From assembly GCA_020744425.1 (NCBI GenBank), contig JAGMUV010000012.1, positions 434,001 through 498,000 on the forward strand: DNA of 64,000 nt. The letters run 5' to 3'. Under the pieces are notes generated by a model. It made no database searches. It was not told where the DNA came from and saw only the letters and a program-made list of their open reading frames with translations. A program made the position numbers and the translations under genes. Each line of letters begins with the position of its first letter. Within the stretch, counting starts at the first letter, position 1. The DNA is from Dactylonectria macrodidyma. Its lineage: Eukaryota; Ascomycota; Sordariomycetes; Hypocreales; Nectriaceae. Shown in pieces: positions 43,910 through 54,947 of this stretch.

Positions 43910-45212
43910 GCCGGGTAGGATAGAGTTTCGGGCAGCTTCTGCTGAACGACTCGTGCGGTCCACCACAGGGCACACACTTGGGTACCTGCGTCTGGCACTC
44001 GCTATGGTGATGGCCTTCGGCGGCGCATCTCGCGCATACCCGATTCTTGCTGCACGAGAAGGCCTTGTGACCAAGCTCCTGGCAGTTGTAGCATTGTATC
44101 GGACCAGTTCTCCGCTCAAACGCGCTGGTATATGCCGATTCACCAGCTGCAAGGAAGTAGTGTTCCTGCAAGAGTCTCCTGGCATCGTTGCTTTTGGTGA
44201 GGTATACCACCATGGATCCATAAGCCTTTGTGTTGTCCTTTCGACTCAACCAAGCCATCTTGGCAATTTGGACTTCATTCTCTTGGCTCAAAGCGTCCAT
44301 CGCTCCAGGAAGGACCTTGCCTTCCCGGTCGAGAACGGCAGCACGGTTGATGTTGTCAACTTTGACTGGGTACAGTTGGTCTCGGAGCACTCTCGCACCT
44401 GGAGCCTTCTTGGCTTCAATAATGGTTTTGATCCTCTTCAGTTCTTCCTCGTTCCTACCAATCACCCTCAGGCGGTTGGTATTTCGCCCATCTCTGGTCA
44501 CTGCAACACATCGCCAACTGGGCTGGTTGCTAGACGTTCGCATTTCCTGTTCAACGGTTCTGCGTAGCACTGCAGGTGTAGCATCTCCAATATGATCTTC
44601 GGGCACCCTGGATGTGTCTACCGTGCAGAACACCGGTTCTGGAGTTGCCAAACGGGCCGTAGATGGAGATTGGGTGGGGGTACTGATAGGTGTTATTCTG
44701 GCCGCGTCTGCATATGTCCGACCCGGCGGTCGTGGTGTCTGAGCCTTGTTCAGTGCATCCAGCTGTAGTCGGGTCTGCTCCAGCTCGCCGCAAACCTGGG
44801 TAAGCTGCTCTCGGACTAGTGATAATTCTTGTGCCATCTGGGCCGTGGTTCTGGTGACTTCCTCAGCCATGCGGTCGCTAAGTTTGGTAAACTCGAGCTG
44901 AAACTCTGCCTTCATTGTTTCCATCCTCTTATTGAAATCTTGTTCCAGGAGCCGCTTCAGGCCCTGGATTGCCTCAGTCATGTTGCCAGCTGCCTTAGGC
45001 GTGATCCTTTTCTTAGTTCGCGTGTGACTCAGAGCTCCCTCGCTGCTCTCCTCCTCCTGCCATTCCATATCGCCTTTTTGCTGCTCGCATTCCAATGCCC
45101 TCGTCGTTCTGGTCCTTTTTCGCAGGGGACGACGATATCCCCCGCCCGGAACATCGGGTTCGCCTTCCATGACGACAATGACGTCTGATGCGGGGTTCGC
45201 AACACCAGACAT
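43902..45212 (-). CDS. LINE ORF1: gag-like protein with CCHC zinc knuckles
   Basis: This 436-aa protein would bind the element RNA. The N-terminal part is basic and charged, and residues about 85-150 have a coiled-coil pattern ([20 protein letters not shown] onward). The C-terminus holds three zinc knuckles: [28 protein letters not shown] and [15 protein letters not shown]. It ends at TAG 43902, overlapping the ORF2 start by 8 bases. No stops or frameshifts were seen. Confidence 0.9.
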   Translation of the reverse strand: MSGVANPASDVIVVMEGEPDVPGGGYRRPLRKRTRTTRALECEQQKGDMEWQEEESSEGALSHTRTKKRITPKAAGNMTEAIQGLKRLLEQDFNKRMETMKAEFQLEFTKLSDRMAEEVTRTTAQMAQELSLVREQLTQVCGELEQTRLQLDALNKAQTPRPPGRTYADAARITPISTPTQSPSTARLATPEPVFCTVDTSRVPEDHIGDATPAVLRRTVEQEMRTSSNQPSWRCVAVTRDGRNTNRLRVIGRNEEELKRIKTIIEAKKAPGARVLRDQLYPVKVDNINRAAVLDREGKVLPGAMDALSQENEVQIAKMAWLSRKDNTKAYGSMVVYLTKSNDARRLLQEHYFLAAGESAYTSAFERRTGPIQCYNCQELGHKAFSCSKNRVCARCAAEGHHHSECQTQVPKCVPCGGPHESFSRSCPKLYPTRHE

Positions 45213-45360
45213 CCGCCAAAGGCATGAATCTCCGCCAAGCGGCCACCGGGTATTTCAAAAGTTATAAAGAAGATAAATAATGAGATTTCCCTGAAGACAG
45301 GTCCTCCTCTCCAAGTCATTTGGTAGTCGATAACGTATACAGTTTTGGGCATAATTAGCT

Positions 45361-45797
45361 TCCTATTTTACTAAGCATGAAAATGTGTTCGGGCCGGGGC
45401 CCAATAGGTGCGCACCTGGGTGCGCATGGAAGTTTTTTTACGTTTTCTGTAATAACTTAACAATTTATTTATATTAAATTATAAAAACTTTATATAGGAT
45501 ATATACTAATATAATAAATATACTAATCATTTTATATTTTATATTATTCTTTTTTTAAAATTTTATTTTAATTATTCAAACTGGAATCAGGGTATTAGCG
45601 CACTGTCACGGGCCAGATGAGATCAACTCAAGAGGTAATGCCACTGTATTGCGAGAATACTACGATGAAGAGGAAAGAGAGAAAGCGGGCAGGCGCGTAG
45701 ACGCGTAGACGCGTTGATAGTCCCTGTGGCCTGCCCCGTGCGTCCTAGTTACGTATCGACCCCACCCTGGGTCCAGCACTCCAGACGCTCCTGTCAC
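45361..45797. other. AT-rich patch beyond the LINE 5' end
   Basis: About 45430-45595 is almost only A and T (for example TATTAAATTATAAAAACTTT), in sharp contrast to its neighbours. Around 45700 there is a short GTAGACGCGTAGACGCG repeat. No gene was seen. Confidence 0.7.
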
Positions 45798-45940
45798 AAG
45801 GATGTTTGACTAAAACCGGGATGTTTGACTAAAACCGGGATGTTTGACTAAAACCGGGATGTTTGACTAAAACAGGGATCTTTGACTAAAACAGGGATCT
45901 TTGACTAAAACAGGGATCTTTGACTAAAACTGGAGCTTTG
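45798..45940. repeat. 19-bp minisatellite, seven copies
   Basis: TTTGACTAAAAC recurs at 45805, 45824, 45843, 45862, 45881, 45900 and 45919, exactly every 19 bp. The unit is GGGATGTTTGACTAAAACC in the first part and GGGATCTTTGACTAAAACA in the second, followed by a broken copy. Diverged relatives in reverse orientation lie at 46880-46955 and near 39.5 kb. Confidence 0.93.
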
Positions 45941-47315
45941 ACAAGATGACCCTCCAGCGAGGCGACTAGATCGCCAGTTTTATGGTTCTTTGGAAGCTCG
46001 CTGAATATGTGTATATGCTCTTTACATACCAATACAAATGCCGCAACGCCCTTCCGGAAGTAGAATTGATTGTCAACTCGCATCGCCAAGACGCTGAGAC
46101 GTCTGAGGGCTGGAAGCGTCATCCCAGAGAGATCGCGGCTGGTGCTGCATATGGCGAAGAACGCTCTGTTAAGAGGCCCGCAACATGCTTCTTCCAGCGG
46201 AGAAACGTCCCCAGCCAGAGGGACATAACTGAGGCGCTTATCCTGAGTCAAATGCAGAATCATGACACTCTGCAAGAATTCCTGCAGAAAATCACACCTA
46301 TCCCCAGACCTATAGATGAACACTAGGACGAGGGCCACAAGCGTGTAGCCATAAGACGACAAGCGCACTTTGAAGAGCGACCCGCGCGATACTGAAACAT
46401 AGATCGGCATCAGGCCTACGATGCACTGCGAGTTTGGTCGCGAATCAAGTTAAGAAAGTGCTGTCGGCTAAACACAACTAAGGGCATGGAGATAGGAGGT
46501 AATCTAGATATTCCCTAGCCTTCCCAATATATCTGTACCGAACCCTGCCCTTGTCCCCGCCAGTGACATGCTAGCTGATTAGGCAGGGTATTACAGCTCC
46601 AGGGTAGTCCGGCGAGGTTGATGCGCTCAAAGCATTGTACTTCCCTCCCCCAGCAAGCCCCAAGCCCACGGATCAGGAGCTCACACGACAGATTACCTTG
46701 TACATGACTCTGCACGATCAATCCACGGTTGGTCCCCAACAAGGTGCCTTCGATTGACATGTCAATTCATCATATCGAGTCTCAGTATCAAAGCCCAGTT
46801 GTGTCAATCTGGTGTATACGCCGAGGTTAGCCAATGGTCACACTTTGTCAGAACGGCCAAGTCTCGTTAAATGTCCGATTTAGTCAAAGCCCAGGTTGAA
46901 TCAAAGCTCCTGTTTTAATCAAACATCCAGTTTTGGTCAAGTATCTAGTTTTAGGAAACTCAAGATTCACTGCTACCGTCCGTCCGTACAGGTACGGTTG
47001 TTTCGTTTGATGATTCGCTCTCAATGGTGACAGAGATTAAGCATAATTATAATCCAGGCGGTTGTGGTCATGGTATTCAATGCGTTTATGTAGCTTGCGG
47101 CATCCGCGTCAAAACAGGTCAGATGCCTCCCGGCTTTGGCCGCCTCGTTCCTCTGAGCCACGGGGCGGCCAAGATGATACTCAAGGCCTTAGAAATGCGC
47201 ACCAGAGGAGGACATAAACGGCCATTGATGAGTGTACTAATAGTACTTCACTCAATTTCTTTGCTGCTCGTCCAGTCACTCTTATTTATCTAATCTATCC
47301 TTTCATCTCGCTCAG
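45941..47315. other. Gene-free stretch with diverged minisatellite copies
   Basis: About 46880-46955 contains four degraded units (TTTAGTCAAAGC, TTGAATCAAAGC, TTTTAATCAAAC, TTTTGGTCAAGT), reverse complements of the 45.8-kb unit. Open frames at about 45890-46410 on both strands have no domains. The last 100 bp are probably the glucanase promoter. Confidence 0.5.
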
Positions 47316-48647
47316 ATGCGTCCATTTTCTTTTATTGACGCTCTTCTAAGCGTAGCAATTTGTTGTCCCGCTCTACCATTTGCCAAAGGCATGCTAACCC
47401 CAGAGGGGTTTACCAAAATCCAACCAGGAGGTATCGATGCTCTCAAGATCACAGAAGAAAATACCCTCAACAGTAGCACTGGCACTATTACTCGGCAGGA
47501 CCTAGTTGGTGCCGCTCTGCCTATCAAGTTCGTAAATAACTACAATGGCGGTGCAGTTAATGCTTACATCTCCGGGCTGGACCCCAATGGCGCTGTCGTT
47601 TTTGTTGCTTCCAATGGGTCTTTAATTTATCCTTCCTCAGGTGGCTCTATAGTCCCTGTTCAGGTTACCCAGAATATTGCCATTCCCATGGCTTCGTCTG
47701 GGCATACACTTGAGCTCACCCTGCCAATCTCTATGAGCTCCGGACGCATCTATTTTTCCGAGGGTGCAATGTCGTTTTATATGATGAGTATTGGCACAGG
47801 GGATTGCTTGGTTCAGCCGTCCTTTACCAATCTCCAGGATGCAAACGTTGGCCTTAAGTGGGGCTTCGTTGAGTTCACCTATACTGGTGGGATCATATAT
47901 GCCAACATTAGCTACGTTGACTTTGTTGGCATGATTTTGGGCATTCTGCTAACAGCCACCGACGGCACCACCCAGAGCGCAGCAGGACTTAAGGCCGATA
48001 GCGTCATCAACATTTGCAATGACCTGGTGACGCAGACGGGGACTGATGGGTACCCGTGGAGCTCCATGTGCCTCGCCAATACTACAGGAACTCCCATCCG
48101 AGTCTTGTCGCCCGGCAACTTCTACTACCTTAACGCTGATGCCTTTGCGAAATACTGGCATAGTTATGTTGACCAGGTCTGGGCCCAATATACCACCTCG
48201 ATCTTGACAATCAACACGCAGACAGACTATAGAGACGTTAGCTGCACGGTTTCGGGAGATGAATTGGTCTGCAGCGGCGACAACCGAGGCTACGTAAAGC
48301 CCAGTGCTAATGATATTTGGGGCTGCAACACTGGGCCATTTGCTATCATGGATGGCGATAATACCATTCATAAGGCAGTGGTGCCGCGTCTCTGCGCTGC
48401 ATTTGCCCGCTCCACTCTTCTTCTGGATGGAGGCAATGTGCAGCCAAGCCTCAATAGTGCCTCATATTACACGATTGATCCTACCAACCACTACAGCCGC
48501 GTCATTCACCAGTACGAGGTGGATGGAAAGGGATATGCATTTCCGTACGACGATGTCAACCCGGACGGCAATGAGAATGCCTCAGGTATTGTTTCGTCCG
48601 GAAACGTTGCTAACTTAACTATTTACATAGGGGCCCCTCCTTCTTAG
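47316..48647 (+). CDS. Secreted glycoside hydrolase family 64 (thaumatin-like) beta-1,3-glucanase
   Basis: A single exon encodes 443 aa. Residues 1-24 form a signal peptide (hydrophobic ALLSVAICCPALPFA), so the enzyme is exported. Family features are an N-terminal beta-sandwich (LPIKFVNNYNGGAVNAYISG; GRIYFSEGAMSFYM) and a large domain ending in the characteristic YAFPYDDVNPDGNENASG followed by VANLTIYIGAP. GH64 enzymes cut beta-1,3-glucan and release oligosaccharides, used in cell-wall turnover or attack on other fungi. The start is the first ATG in a TC-rich leader. No break was seen. Several N-glycosylation sites (NSS, NIS, NAS, NLT) fit secretion. Confidence 0.9.
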   Translation: MRPFSFIDALLSVAICCPALPFAKGMLTPEGFTKIQPGGIDALKITEENTLNSSTGTITRQDLVGAALPIKFVNNYNGGAVNAYISGLDPNGAVVFVASNGSLIYPSSGGSIVPVQVTQNIAIPMASSGHTLELTLPISMSSGRIYFSEGAMSFYMMSIGTGDCLVQPSFTNLQDANVGLKWGFVEFTYTGGIIYANISYVDFVGMILGILLTATDGTTQSAAGLKADSVINICNDLVTQTGTDGYPWSSMCLANTTGTPIRVLSPGNFYYLNADAFAKYWHSYVDQVWAQYTTSILTINTQTDYRDVSCTVSGDELVCSGDNRGYVKPSANDIWGCNTGPFAIMDGDNTIHKAVVPRLCAAFARSTLLLDGGNVQPSLNSASYYTIDPTNHYSRVIHQYEVDGKGYAFPYDDVNPDGNENASGIVSSGNVANLTIYIGAPPS

Positions 48648-50282
48648 CAGGGCATTATAGGACTGGATCAGGTCTTTGACTGTCGGGTTAGGTATAAATA
48701 AGTCAGAAGAACGCTATATTATCGCTGTGGGACATTGGCAAGGATAGCTAAAGATTCATTAGAAATATTGGACCAACTAGAAATAGCTACCAAGCAGAGT
48801 CCCCGTGTCCGAGCGAAGCTGCGGCAAAATTTTATGCACTACTAAATTAGATGTCTGTTATATCTTCGCAGGAAAAAGAGCCGAAACTAAAGCTAGGTAT
48901 ATGTTGCTTGCGATATTGCTTTCCCCGTTTAATCCGTTGCTCTTAATATATCTCCACTGCCTTGTCATCTGCGATTATCTCATAGAACTAACCGCCATTC
49001 GACCCCAAGGTTCTCTGCCCCAGGGAGCTAGGACATACATAAGCCGACTTGTCAAGAAGGTGAGCTGGCGGGCCAGGTGGGGTTCCGAGATCATGGGTGG
49101 CTGGTACTGGTCTCGTTTCTGGAATTAATTACTGTGCTAGAACTATGGTCTGCATAAGATCATCATCCAAACCAGACCCCATTATCAGGCTTAGCCCAGT
49201 GCAGCTTTTGCAAGCTCCCTTCACAGAAGAATACATAGTAGATGCCGGAGTAGAATGTTCCCACTATCACAATAACAATACCGAGCAGATCCATGCTATG
49301 CCAGAACAGCTCTACATGATGGGAGTGCGGTTGCATCAGGTGGTACAGTCACTTAACTTAGACAACCAACAAGCTAAGCAAGCATCCACTGTACGAGTCA
49401 ATCAGAGTGTGAAGCCTGCCAGGTAGACATCCCGGAATGAGTCAATCTAGAAGATGGCTGAGCTCCTATGGTAACAAAAGGTATTTTGCAAGTGTTATGG
49501 TTGCTGCCGAAATTGGACTCTCGGAACAGCTTTATCCCGGTATATGATCATATATGACCATACGCCTTGGCACGTATGGTATAGGTGTATGGGCAATATA
49601 TGGGCAATATATGGTTTAATTAAACCATACGCGTATGGTTAGAAAGCCTGGGCGCTCCTGTCTGAGCCTCGCTAGCTTTGTACCAGGTGCCAGCGTACAG
49701 TGAAAACCGAAACTGGGTTCCGCTTTTTCAGTTGTGAAAGATTCCCAGCTAGTCCACTTTCTGACCAAGGGTGGCTGAGGGACAGTGCGAATCTTGAAAC
49801 GGACTGTGTACTGGTGTACGGAGTAGGAGTAATCTATCAATGGTTCAACTGGCTGATGATGTCAGCAATCAGTGATCATGTCCATTCATGGCTTGGCCGT
49901 TTCTTGTAATCCATCTTCGCATTATGACAAGTGTTAATATCGACCGTCATCTGGCTTTACACATACTATATAATACATACATACCCCATAGCAAGCTATA
50001 ACAGCGAGAGGTCGCTCTTGTTTACCATCTCTAGATATCTATATCTTATCGTCTTCCTTAACCGCAGCGAAGGTACGTTCACGTGAGATGGAATGTTCTA
50101 CAATTTAGATCACATGCGTCTCACACCAGGCCTTGGCCACATAGAACATGTTGAAATTGATTGGACCCCGCGAGGCGGCTGACTACAATTATCGTTATGG
50201 AGTCAGGACTCACTTATCCCAGCTCGAGGCAGTCAAGATGCCCTCAGATACGTACGTAAGGAGAGGTTGAGTCAGGCTTCAA
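48648..50282. other. Gene-free stretch with overlapping palindromes
   Basis: It contains the paired palindromes at 49611-49640 listed separately. Frames such as the one at 49097-49426 show no domain. No convincing gene was seen. Confidence 0.5.
49611..49640. repeat. Two overlapping 18-bp perfect palindromes
   Basis: ATGGTTTAATTAAACCAT (49611-49628) overlaps AACCATACGCGTATGGTT (49623-49640) by six bases. Upstream, CCATACG also occurs near 49558 and CGTATGGT near 49573, so the 100 bp carry several inverted copies of CCATACG. It could be a regulator site, a transposon end or a cruciform-prone spot. Confidence 0.85.
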
Positions 50283-50410
50283 ATTCGATCGACTAATTGA
50301 TCCGTTCGATTAATCGATTCGATTTCGATTTCGACCGATTAAAAGTCCTGCTTGATCGATATCGTATCGATTCAACGTTCAATCGATCGATTTGATCGTC
50401 GATCGCCACA
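50283..50410. repeat. CGAT-rich low-complexity tract
   Basis: TCGAT/CGATT words fill about 125 bp (for example ATCGATTCGATTTCGATTTC, then TTCAATCGATCGATTTGATC). The array is irregular, not an exact tandem repeat. Confidence 0.85.
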
Positions 50411-50458
50411 TGCATCGAGGGTGTCCCGGGTAGGTAGCCTTGGGTGTGGGACCATTCT

Positions 50459-51105
50459 TCACCGCGCGTCGGCCAGTAACCGTTGTACACGTATAAAAGT
50501 CGGATATTTTCCTCCCGAGACTCGCCTCACTAGTATATAAGGTTCAAAGATACAACCCCCACATAAGGATAACCCCTCTGTAACGATCCAAAGGACCTGC
50601 ACGCCACTATTGTTATAGACCTGGTTTACTGTATCAGTGGTCGAATTGATTATCGGTCGATCAGAGCCACCATAGAGCCCGCTGACTCCAATGTTGGTAA
50701 GATACTGCTTGAATTGCCCGTCGAAGAGCCGCCGCATGTCGAAGAGGGTGGTCAGGCCCGCGCTCTGCCACGTGCCGTTGACGGATGCTGATTTGACTGC
50801 GTGACGCGTCATTGCGGCCTTGACGGCATTTTTGATGCTGCCGGTTTTGGCCAGCAGTGAGGCCTGCGATTTAGGAATGCCACACTTTTCGGCTGCTTTG
50901 ATCAGGACGTCTAAATTTTTCCAATTTGTCCGTAAGCGCATCGAGATGGTTGATGTTGTTTATGAAGGCGTCGGCCCTCTGGGAAGCCTTTATGAAACGG
51001 TCAGTCCCCTTCCACAATGACTCCGTGTCGATATTTTCCCGAATCGGATGGGCGAACTTCCGTGGCGATGCATAATAGAGGGATCCATATTAGCTCGTTG
51101 GAAGC
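50459..51105 (-). pseudogene. Unidentified decayed gene, frameshifted
   Basis: One minus-strand frame from about 51105 reads YGSLYYASPRKFAHPIRENI, then LWKGTDRFIKASQRADAFIN and HLDALTDKLEK. At an A5T3 run (about 50915) the sense moves to the next frame, which reads LDVLIKAAEKCGIPKSQASL and continues with NGTWQSAGLTTLFDMRRLF and YLTNIGVSGLYGGSDRP to about 50600. Loss of one base in the homopolymer would make both halves continuous. An in-frame TAA marks the upstream limit. I do not recognise the family. Either a small dead gene or a gene with a sequencing error and missing 5' exon. Confidence 0.45.
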
Positions 51106-53546
51106 TCCGACTCCAGAGGTCAACAGGCGGTTGTCTTTGTGTTCACGCAGGGATGAGGTTTCCACTGGTGAAGGAGGAGGAGGATGAGCTTGCCACTGCT
51201 TCTGCCGGCTGGCATCATGTTTGGTGTCATGGTCGGGCTGCGCGTGCTCCTGTTGAGGTTAAAGATGTGAGCTTTGCTCGGATAGCGTTGTCAGGCTGGC
51301 AGGCAATGTCATTTCCATATGGAAGTCTAGTTTACTTTTCAGCTTATTGACCTTTAATTGAAGGAGTAGTGCGTGAGTCCTCCTAAAACGACTATTTTCC
51401 AGCACCCAAAATGCCATCGTCGTTCTAGAACGAACGATATCTAGGAAGATGATTGCAAGCGGAAAGTCTCCTGCCAGCTTGAACAGGAATATTTAGAGAT
51501 TTCCGCAATGATACCCTCACTTTAGGAGCCCACTCCGCATGCCTGTAGCAAACACACTTTCTCCTCAACAAGCTCCGTATCATCTCAGCGCCCTCCGCAG
51601 ACCCGCCTTAGAATAGCAGAGCACTGTTCCAGTAGCTCTCGTATATTTCGGACGATGCCCAGCTGGAAGAAACCCATTTCTAGCCTGATCTCTGACAAGG
51701 TCGATGAAGGAAATGGAACCGATTGTGTCGTATACCTTGTCTGACGAATGATACTGAGTTCATCGGTGACCTACGCAGATGACATCAGCTTCCTTCAACA
51801 TGATTGACAAAAGGGTGACGAAGTTGGAACATACTTTAGTCACCGTCTCGATGAAGATTGTGTCCGGCTGTTGAGTACTTGATTCAGATTCTCTGATGGT
51901 CGTCATCTTTTCCCATAAAGTAATGGCTCAGGAGTCGAGCCAACTGCGCTGTGGCCAATGAGTATCCTATTCCAAGCGAGGGTGGTTAGAATGGAATACG
52001 TGCTTGGGTACCTGACGGATGTTTGTCTTAGTCTTAATATACATCAGCTAGGAGATAGGCACACATGTGGGGCGCTGTTATTGGGGTTTATCAGGTGAGC
52101 ATCTCCATTGCACGCCCAATCGTATTCTCAAGCTCCTGGCATGGAGAGCACAAGTCGAGATTTGCCCCATCCCTAATTCGTAGGGCGAAACATGTGATAA
52201 GGTTCCATCTCTCCCGTCATCGCGTTGCGTCGTGTCTCGCCTTGCGTTGCGTTGTCTTTTTGACTGACGAAGTAGTTTGAAAAATGTGACAATCCTCAGG
52301 CAGATTTCTTACTAATAGTGGTGTCACGTTGCAACCTGCCGCATCGCCACCAGCCACGGCCGCACCGCCACAGCGAAGTGCAATCCTGCCCCGTACATCA
52401 GCGCTGGTTATTATGGTGGGTGTGGCGAGTGTGGCGGTAAGACATCAGACGACAACTGACAACAGCACAGCCTTCCACTTATTAGCGCCTTGTGTCCAAG
52501 ATTGATCGTGTACCCCCATTGTATTAGTAAACGTCTCCATGCTAGCCATAATTACGCCTGTGACTTGGGGGCAAGGGTCCCATCCTTCCGCTCAACCCCT
52601 GATAGTAATCGATGGAGAAAATAACAACAAATTAGCCGGCAAGATTAGTACTTTAGAAGACCGCAGAGCAGGTTCACATTAGCCTTCAGAATCTTTCCTA
52701 CTTGTATTTGAACAAGGGTAGGATTCAATTGCGAGTTTAGAGGCAAGATCATGCTGCTGACCATAAATAGTGTTGGCAGGCCATATCACTAAATTGGCCA
52801 CCGCCACACCGGCACGGCCACCGGCACTCCGTCACCAGCTTCCACCTCCATCATGTGACGCGCAGCCACCAGCAACGTGCGCGCACTGCAGCTACTGACA
52901 CCGAACACCACGGAAAGGTCTGCTGCTTCGTCCTACTGCTGCATCCAGTGTGCTCACTGGAGGCTTTGACGAGTCTTGACTTCTTGAGCGCCTGCGGCGC
53001 AGGCAACCTATCATCTCACGTAATTATCGCGAATATCCGATATATTCCCTTCAACATAATACCCGTCCAGCGATGCCCATCCGGCCAAGAAGCCCAAAAT
53101 CCTGTTGCATGCGCTGCACTGTCCAGAAGCCACCACTGCAAGCCATGGCTCCATGGGATGAAGTCATTCATGGGGCGACAACCACGCCGGATATCGGCCA
53201 CTCCTACCGCAAACGGCATAGATCAAAGCTTATTCTTGAAGGCATGAAGGTACAGCTGGAGGGTTCCGCGGTCGACAAGCCACCTTCGAACCATGACCTG
53301 CTCCCCTGGTCGCGCCACTGCGGCGCTGAGGTCGATGTCGTCGAGGGCCGAATCAGAGCCTAGCTTCCATCCCGGTCTGCCCAGCGAAGCCCAGTCGATT
53401 AGCTAGCTGGTCGACCTGTGAACACTTACTGAAGATTGCTCCACACGGCCCTGCATCTACATAATCTCGACATGGTCCAGACCGCAATAACTAACACACA
53501 CCATGGTCAACCAACTTCTACTCTTTCACCAGGTTCTTCGATCAAG
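51106..53546. other. Long gene-free stretch upstream of the bZIP gene
   Basis: No frame shows a domain or protein-like run. C/A-rich low-complexity patches (CCACCGCCACACCGGCACGG near 52800, and near 52345) are present. The last few hundred bases are likely the bZIP promoter and leader. Confidence 0.5.
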
Positions 53547-54301
53547 ATGGTGCGCTCATCTTCAACCAAGCCTGCTAAGACTACAAAGCGCAAGGGTAGG
53601 TCTGTTATTTGTTGTTTAGATATATCATCCTCATGGTGCAACTGTCTAACACCACTATGCTATGCAGGCACTCGAAGCGTCTCTACCTTGACTCCTTCAC
53701 AACTTGCCCGAAAGCGAGCAAACGACCGAGAAGCCCAACGGGTGACTCGAGCCCGGACCAAGGAGCACATTGAACGGTTGGAGCGAGAGCTCGAGGAACT
53801 CAGGAGCAAGCAAAGCGGGGACCAGACTGTTCAAGAGCTGTTTCGACGAAACAAGGTACTCGAGGATGAGTTGAACCGGTTAAAGGAGAACATGAGCATC
53901 ACAATGGCTTCTTCCCCATACTCAACACCATGTATTATCATCAATGAGTTCACCTATAGTGACTGGTATACTGACCCTTCTCAACAGTCTATGATAATAA
54001 TCTCAGCACTGGCAGCAGTGCTATTCCCAACCCCAGGACATCGCCTTTCCCTTCTGGCGACTACAACACTTCTCTCCCCGACTACAGTCAACAATACGTT
54101 CCTCTCCTCAGCACCTATGAATCTTGGACAAACACCATCCCTTTCCCCCTCCCCTCCAACATTTCCAGCCCTTCATCATCCGCTGACACGGATGACTACA
54201 ATGCTGGATACATCCCTGCCAGCGTGCCGACCTCCATGCTGCCCTTCAACAACAACACCATCGTCAATGCCCTGTCATACGAGGACATCAAGTTGGGGTA
54301 A
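53547..54301 (+). CDS. bZIP transcription factor, probably C-terminally truncated
   Basis: Exons 53547-53595, 53668-53931 and 53988-54301 join across introns of 72 and 56 bp (branch sites CTAAC and CTGAC) into 208 aa. After a short basic start comes a canonical bZIP: basic region LARKRANDREAQRVTRARTK and leucine-zipper helix IERLERELEELRSKQ continuing to LEDELNRLKENM (about residues 25-90). The remainder is Ser/Pro/Asn-rich. Fungal factors of this type usually continue into a longer C-terminal region; here the frame ends at SYEDIKLG with a TAA that is also part of a GTAAGT donor-like site. Retroelement debris starts about 100 bp later, so the natural 3' exon was probably lost. Confidence 0.8.
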
Positions 54302-54395
54302 GTTAAAGACCCTACTTTTCGCGGGTCCCCACTTACACCATTAATAAATAGCCAGTAACTTTAAATGTAAATAAAACAGGAATCAGAGTATCTAA

Positions 54396-54947
54396 TTGGT
54401 TAATTTCAAGTGTTTTCTAGTCGAGAAAATCACGTTGATTTCAAATCTGGAGGCGCATTTGGCGATGGACTTCGCAGCGGCCAAGGCCAAGCGATGGTAC
54501 GATGCGAAACACCGCCCCATTCAGCTTAAAGCTGGCGACAAGGTGTATCTACGCCTTCACGATGGGTACCACCTGCCAGGAAAGCCCGCAAGGAAGTGGT
54601 CGCAGCAACGCACCGGCCCTTTTGAGATTAAGCGAATGGTTGGAGACCTCGCAGCCGAGCTCGAGCTACCACCTGCGTGGAAGATACATCCAGTGATATC
54701 ATGCCAGCAGCCTCAACCTGCTCACGCTGACGCCTTCCACCCTGAGGAACCTAGCCCAGTAGAGGAAGATGACGGCCAGTATGTAGTGGAAAGTATCATG
54801 CGCAGAGAGGTCCGCCGCCTTGGTCGGAAGGCTACGCCCTTTGAGGGCTTTTGGGTTCGATGGAAAGGCTGGGGGCCTGAACACGATGCCTGGGTCCGGA
54901 CTGCAGATATCGATCCTGAAGTCATCGGGCGGGATAACCTGATTTAA
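54396..54947 (+). pseudogene. Ty3/gypsy chromovirus pol, C-terminal fragment with chromodomain
   Basis: From about 54450 the frame reads as the end of an integrase: AAAKAKRWYDAKHRPIQLKA, GDKVYLRLHDGYHLPG and RTGPFEIKRMVGDLAAELEL. A chromodomain follows (YVVESIMRREVRR, then FWVRWKGWGPEHDAWV), then the terminus VIGRDNLI. The chromodomain would steer integration into marked chromatin. Protease, RT, RNase H and the integrase core are missing, so only about the last 165 codons remain. No LTR could be identified with confidence. The first residues of the open frame (54396-54440) are probably not part of pol. Confidence 0.88.

Larger units (their letters stand above)
39808..45360 (-). mobile_element. 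Full-length LINE (non-LTR retrotransposon), both ORFs open
   Basis: The element is on the minus strand. Its 3' end is marked by a (CAAT)n tract at about 39814-39829 before TTTATTAACGCCCGG, that is, a simple-repeat tail instead of poly(A). ORF1 is 45212-43902 and ORF2 43909-40151. The 5' edge is put near 45360 only because coding and element-like sequence ends there; I could not find a clean target duplication. Fungal LINEs with gag, APE endonuclease, RT and RNase H are of the I/Tad type. Confidence 0.85.

Noticed and set aside
43910..44221. N-terminal extension of LINE ORF2
   Set aside because: It overlaps the zinc-knuckle end of ORF1 in another frame; the endonuclease begins right after the ATG at 43909.
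45798..45940. CRISPR-like array
   Set aside because: The 19-bp units are head-to-tail without unique spacers, and the genome is eukaryotic.
45886..46410. 174-codon minus-strand and 114-codon plus-strand frames
   Set aside because: The minus frame runs into the 19-bp repeat array and neither frame has a domain or partner; treated as chance.
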